Assembly: GCF_000263855.1 (NCBI RefSeq) | Contig: NZ_AJWX01000021.1 | Coordinates: forward strand, 49,694-113,693 | DNA length: 64,000 nt | From: Pseudomonas sp. M47T1 | GTDB lineage: Bacteria; Pseudomonadota; Gammaproteobacteria; Pseudomonadales; Pseudomonadaceae | Direction: 5' to 3' | Shown: piece by piece, positions 61,400 through 64,000 of the stretch | Position numbering within the stretch: position 1 is the first letter of the stretch | Layout of the letters: each line of letters starts with the position of its first letter | Translations under genes and position numbers: made by a program | Notes under the pieces: generated by a model | The model's database searches: none | What the model saw: only the letters and a program-made list of their open reading frames with translations | Told to the model about the DNA's origin: nothing

Positions 61400-63853
61400 A
61401 TGGCCTCGCCAGCCTTTACTCAATTTCTTCCACGGTTCGGCGCCGCCGCAACCATGGCCGGGCTGCTCAGCCTGACCGGTTGCCAGTCCTGGCTTGACAG
61501 CCGTTACGCCGACAGTTTGCCACCGGATGCCGGCGTGCAGCCGCTCAAGGGGCTGGCCCAGAACGTGTCGGTGCGTCGCAACGCCAATGGCATGCCGCTG
61601 ATCGAGAGCAGCAGCTTCCACGACGCGCTGTTTGCCCAGGGTTATATCGCCGCCAGCGATCGCATCAGCCAGATGGTCGGCATGCGCCTGCTGGCCCAGG
61701 GCCGCCTGGCCGAAATGGACGGCCCGGCGATGCTGGACGTCGATCGTTTCATGCGCGCCGTCAACCTGAAGAAAAACGCCGATCAGCTGTACGCAGCTGC
61801 GTCGCCGCGCCTCAAGCGCTTCTTCGAGGTATACGCCCGCGGCGTCAACGCCTACCTGTTCCGCTATCGCGACAAGCTGCCGATGGACCTGGCCGAATCG
61901 GGTTACAAGCCTGAGTACTGGAAGCCGGAAGACTCGGCGCTGATCTTCGCCTTGTTCAACTTCAGCCAGTCGGTGAACCTGAAGGAAGAGCTGGCCTCGC
62001 TGACCCTGGCGCAGAAAGTGGGCGTGGACAAGCTGGCCTGGCTGATTCCCACCTACCCGGACGAACCGCTGCCGTTCGATGAAACCGACAAGCTCAAGGG
62101 CGTCAGCCTGGGGCAGATCCCCGGCCTGGGCGACGTGGACAAGGCCGTCAGCGACCTGGCCGGCCTGAACCTGCCGGGCATTGCCAGCGCCGACAACTGG
62201 GCCATCAGCCCGGCCCGCGCGCGCAGTGGCCGCAGCCTGCTCGCCAATGACACGCACCAGCCACTGGCCAGCCCATCGCTGTGGAACTACGTGCAAATCC
62301 GTGCCCCCAAGTACCAGGCCGCAGGCGTGTCCCTGGCCGGTATCCCCGGGGTAATGGCCGGCTTCAACGGCAAAGTGGCCTGGGGCATGGCCCCGGCCAT
62401 GGGCGACAACCAGGACCTGTATCTGGAAAAACTGCAGCGTCAGGGCAATCAGTTGCAATACCTGGCCGACGGCAAGTGGCGCCCGGTGGGCGTGCGCCAG
62501 GAAACCTTCTTCATCAAGGGCCGCAGCCCGCTGCGCGAAGCCGTGTATGACACCCGCCACGGCGCCTTGCTCAACAGCACGCTGGGCGGCGGCGCTGCCA
62601 ACGGCGGCCTGGGCCTGGCCCTGCAAGCCCCGGACTTCAAGGACGACAAGAGCCTGGACGCGCTGTTCGACCTGTCGCGGGCACAATCGCTGGAGGCCGC
62701 ATCCGATGCCAGCCGCGAAATCCGCGCCATTGCTGTCAATATGATCTTCGCCGACGCCCAGCACATCGGCTGGCAAGTGACCGGCCGCCTGCCCAACCGC
62801 CGTGAAGGCCGAGGGCTGGTGCCGTCGCCGGGCTGGGACGGCCGTTATGACTGGGACGGCTTTGCCGACGCCATGCTGCACCCCTATGACCAGGACCCAC
62901 CGCAAGGCTGGCTGGGCACCGCCAACCAGCGCACCGTGCCCCACGGCTACGGCATGCAACTGTCCAATTCCTGGTACTACCCGGAGCGCAGCGAACGCCT
63001 GGCCGAGCTGGCCGGTGCGGGCAAGCAAGACACGCGCAGCATGATCGCCATGCAATATGACCAGACCACCACCTTCGCCACCAAGCTGAAGGCCATGTTT
63101 CAGGCCCCAGGCATGGCGATGCCGCTCAAGCAGGCCATCGACGCCCTGCCCGCCGCCGACCGCGCCAAGGCCCAGCAAGCCCTGACCCGCCTGCTGGCGT
63201 TCAATGGCAACCTGGCCGCACAGTCGGCCGATGCCGCACTGTACGAACTGTTCCTGCAGGAAAGCAGCAAGCAGATCTTCCTCGATGAACTGGGCCCGCA
63301 AGACAGCCCGGCCTGGAAGGCCTTCGTGGCAGCGGGCAACCTGTCGTACTCGGCTCAGGCCGACCACCTGCTGGCCCGCGAGGACAGCCCGTTCTGGGAC
63401 GACGTGCACACCGCGCAGAAAGAAGACAAACCAACCATCCTGGCCCGCAGCCTGGCAGCGGCGGTCAACGAAGGCGAGCGGCAACTGGGCCCCGACCACA
63501 CGGCCTGGCAATGGGGCAACCTGCACCGTTACCAGTGGGCCACTCAAGGCACGCAACTGCCTGCGCGCCAGGCCGGGGGCGATCACACCACGCTCAATGC
63601 CGCCGCTTATGCCTGGGGCCAGAGCTTTGACGTGACCCAGGCTTCGTCCATGCGCTTTATAGTCGACTTTGCGCAAAACGAACCGATGATCGCGCAGAAC
63701 AGCCCAGGCCAGTCCGGTAACCCGGCCAGCCCGCACTATGCCGATGGCATTGACGGCTGGACGAAGGGGCAATACGTGAGCATCCCGCTGCAGCCACAGA
63801 ACTTCGACAGGGCATACGGCACCAAGCGCCTGACGCTGACGCCCGGGAAATAA
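61400..63853 (+). CDS. quiP: Acyl-homoserine lactone acylase QuiP (penicillin acylase family, Ntn hydrolase)
   Basis: An 817-residue precursor. The signal ends at a lipobox-like LTGC (Cys28), so it may be a lipoprotein of the periplasm. Ntn-hydrolase processing should free Ser263 as N-terminus of the beta chain (start SADNWAIS after GIA), with an alpha chain of ~235 residues. Blocks match P. aeruginosa QuiP throughout, e.g. GIPGVMAGFNGKVAWGM and GDHTTLNAAAYAWGQ. QuiP cleaves the amide of long-chain AHLs (quorum quenching) and lets the cell eat the acyl tail. Near residue 715, a segment present in the P. aeruginosa enzyme as I recall is missing here. AGGAG precedes the ATG by 8 bases. Confidence 0.92.
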   Translation: MASPAFTQFLPRFGAAATMAGLLSLTGCQSWLDSRYADSLPPDAGVQPLKGLAQNVSVRRNANGMPLIESSSFHDALFAQGYIAASDRISQMVGMRLLAQGRLAEMDGPAMLDVDRFMRAVNLKKNADQLYAAASPRLKRFFEVYARGVNAYLFRYRDKLPMDLAESGYKPEYWKPEDSALIFALFNFSQSVNLKEELASLTLAQKVGVDKLAWLIPTYPDEPLPFDETDKLKGVSLGQIPGLGDVDKAVSDLAGLNLPGIASADNWAISPARARSGRSLLANDTHQPLASPSLWNYVQIRAPKYQAAGVSLAGIPGVMAGFNGKVAWGMAPAMGDNQDLYLEKLQRQGNQLQYLADGKWRPVGVRQETFFIKGRSPLREAVYDTRHGALLNSTLGGGAANGGLGLALQAPDFKDDKSLDALFDLSRAQSLEAASDASREIRAIAVNMIFADAQHIGWQVTGRLPNRREGRGLVPSPGWDGRYDWDGFADAMLHPYDQDPPQGWLGTANQRTVPHGYGMQLSNSWYYPERSERLAELAGAGKQDTRSMIAMQYDQTTTFATKLKAMFQAPGMAMPLKQAIDALPAADRAKAQQALTRLLAFNGNLAAQSADAALYELFLQESSKQIFLDELGPQDSPAWKAFVAAGNLSYSAQADHLLAREDSPFWDDVHTAQKEDKPTILARSLAAAVNEGERQLGPDHTAWQWGNLHRYQWATQGTQLPARQAGGDHTTLNAAAYAWGQSFDVTQASSMRFIVDFAQNEPMIAQNSPGQSGNPASPHYADGIDGWTKGQYVSIPLQPQNFDRAYGTKRLTLTPGK

Positions 63854-63872
63854 CGCCCCTACCACCGCCATC

Positions 63873-63905
63873 GTAGCCGCTGTCGCAGGCTGCGGCGGCG
63901 GCTAC
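63873..63905. repeat. GTAGCCGC-type palindromic repeat after quiP
   Basis: GTAGCCGCTGTCGCAGGCTG followed by CGGCGGCGGCTAC is an imperfect hairpin of the same family as 56155-56246 and 44623-44650. It lies 19 bases after the quiP stop. Confidence 0.6.
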
Positions 63906-63943
63906 ATCGTTTGGTGGTGCTGATAAAAACAGCAGACGAAAAA

Positions 63944-63969
63944 AAGCCTGCACTAGGCAGGCTTCTTTT
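63944..63969. terminator. Terminator after quiP, bidirectional
   Basis: AAGCCTGC, loop ACTAG and GCAGGCTT form an eight-pair stem followed by CTTTTT on the plus strand and by a run of A-derived T on the minus strand. It separates quiP from a minus-strand gene entering at the right edge. Confidence 0.85.
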
Positions 63970-63982
63970 TGGTACCAGGCGT

Positions 63983-64000
63983 TCAGTATTCCTGATTCCG
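63983..64000 (-). CDS. C-terminal end of a minus-strand gene (partial)
   Basis: The last six codons of a gene entering from the right read RNQEY then TGA. The short piece shows nothing of function. Its placement before a bidirectional terminator, 14 bases away, makes a real gene end plausible. Confidence 0.35.
   Translation of the reverse strand, partial: RNQEY

Noticed and set aside
61394..63871. An 825-codon open frame on the minus strand opposite quiP
   Set aside because: Antisense shadow of a GC3-biased gene; no motifs, no ribosome site, and it spans the quiP gene exactly.

Overview
This is an ordinary chromosomal stretch of a high-GC gammaproteobacterium, almost certainly Pseudomonas of the fluorescens/putida lineage. 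The evidence is an OprD-family porin, a complete braCDEFG transporter, tandem fadD1/fadD2, a QuiP-type acylase, a PA3286-type KAS III enzyme, strong GC3 codon bias, and many REP-like inverted repeats between genes. I see no prophage, insertion sequence, CRISPR array, rRNA or tRNA.

Layout. 1-9.8 kb: the start of a DMT exporter, azoR with a LysR-type regulator and a candidate LysR box, an alpha/beta hydrolase overlapping a periplasmic cyclophilin, an MsbA-like ABC exporter, a FemAB/GNAT-like protein, a lower-GC delta-60 repeat protein and an OprD porin. 10-15.4 kb: a KAS III enzyme and the helicase HrpA. 15.6-18.6 kb: a glutamylpolyamine synthetase/oxidase pair (PuuA/PuuB type). 18.7-24.1 kb: a fatty-acid block (fadD1, fadD2, a lysophospholipase-like hydrolase, a MaoC/PhaJ-like hydratase). 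24.3-28 kb: two small unknown proteins and rapA. 28.4-34.7 kb: an MFS transporter, an MHYT-GGDEF-EAL c-di-GMP protein, and a 725-residue divergent FtsZ/tubulin-like protein. 35.4-40.4 kb: the branched-chain amino acid transporter braCDEFG. 40.5-49.7 kb: a LysR/SDR divergent pair, lipoproteins, an FAD protein, nhaA, pdxH, an OmpA lipoprotein and an EstB-like esterase. 49.9-64 kb: a secreted glycosidase, dinG, CopD-like and DUF1145 membrane proteins, a collagen-like secreted protein, twin OmpA/TSP3 lipoproteins, two SEC-C metal-motif proteins, a glutathione transferase and quiP.

How the genes work together. Several groups form pathways: FadD1/FadD2 activation with the PhaJ-like hydratase and the KAS III enzyme, which in P. 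aeruginosa feeds beta-oxidation intermediates back into fatty-acid synthesis; gamma-glutamylation and oxidation of polyamines; and ATP-driven uptake of Leu/Ile/Val. Many others build or decorate the envelope (OmpA-like, glycine-zipper, LEA14-like and collagen-like proteins).

The most unusual item is the FtsZ/tubulin-like protein at 32539-34716, which lies 130 bases downstream of the c-di-GMP enzyme. It keeps a glycine-rich nucleotide loop, the GGGTGSG signature and an FtsZ-like SND element, but it carries a long insertion and a large unknown C-terminal half. Repeats are also notable: two near-identical ~97-base extragenic palindromic elements sit in equivalent convergent gene junctions, and eight perfect GCTGCAA heptamers fill another convergent junction.
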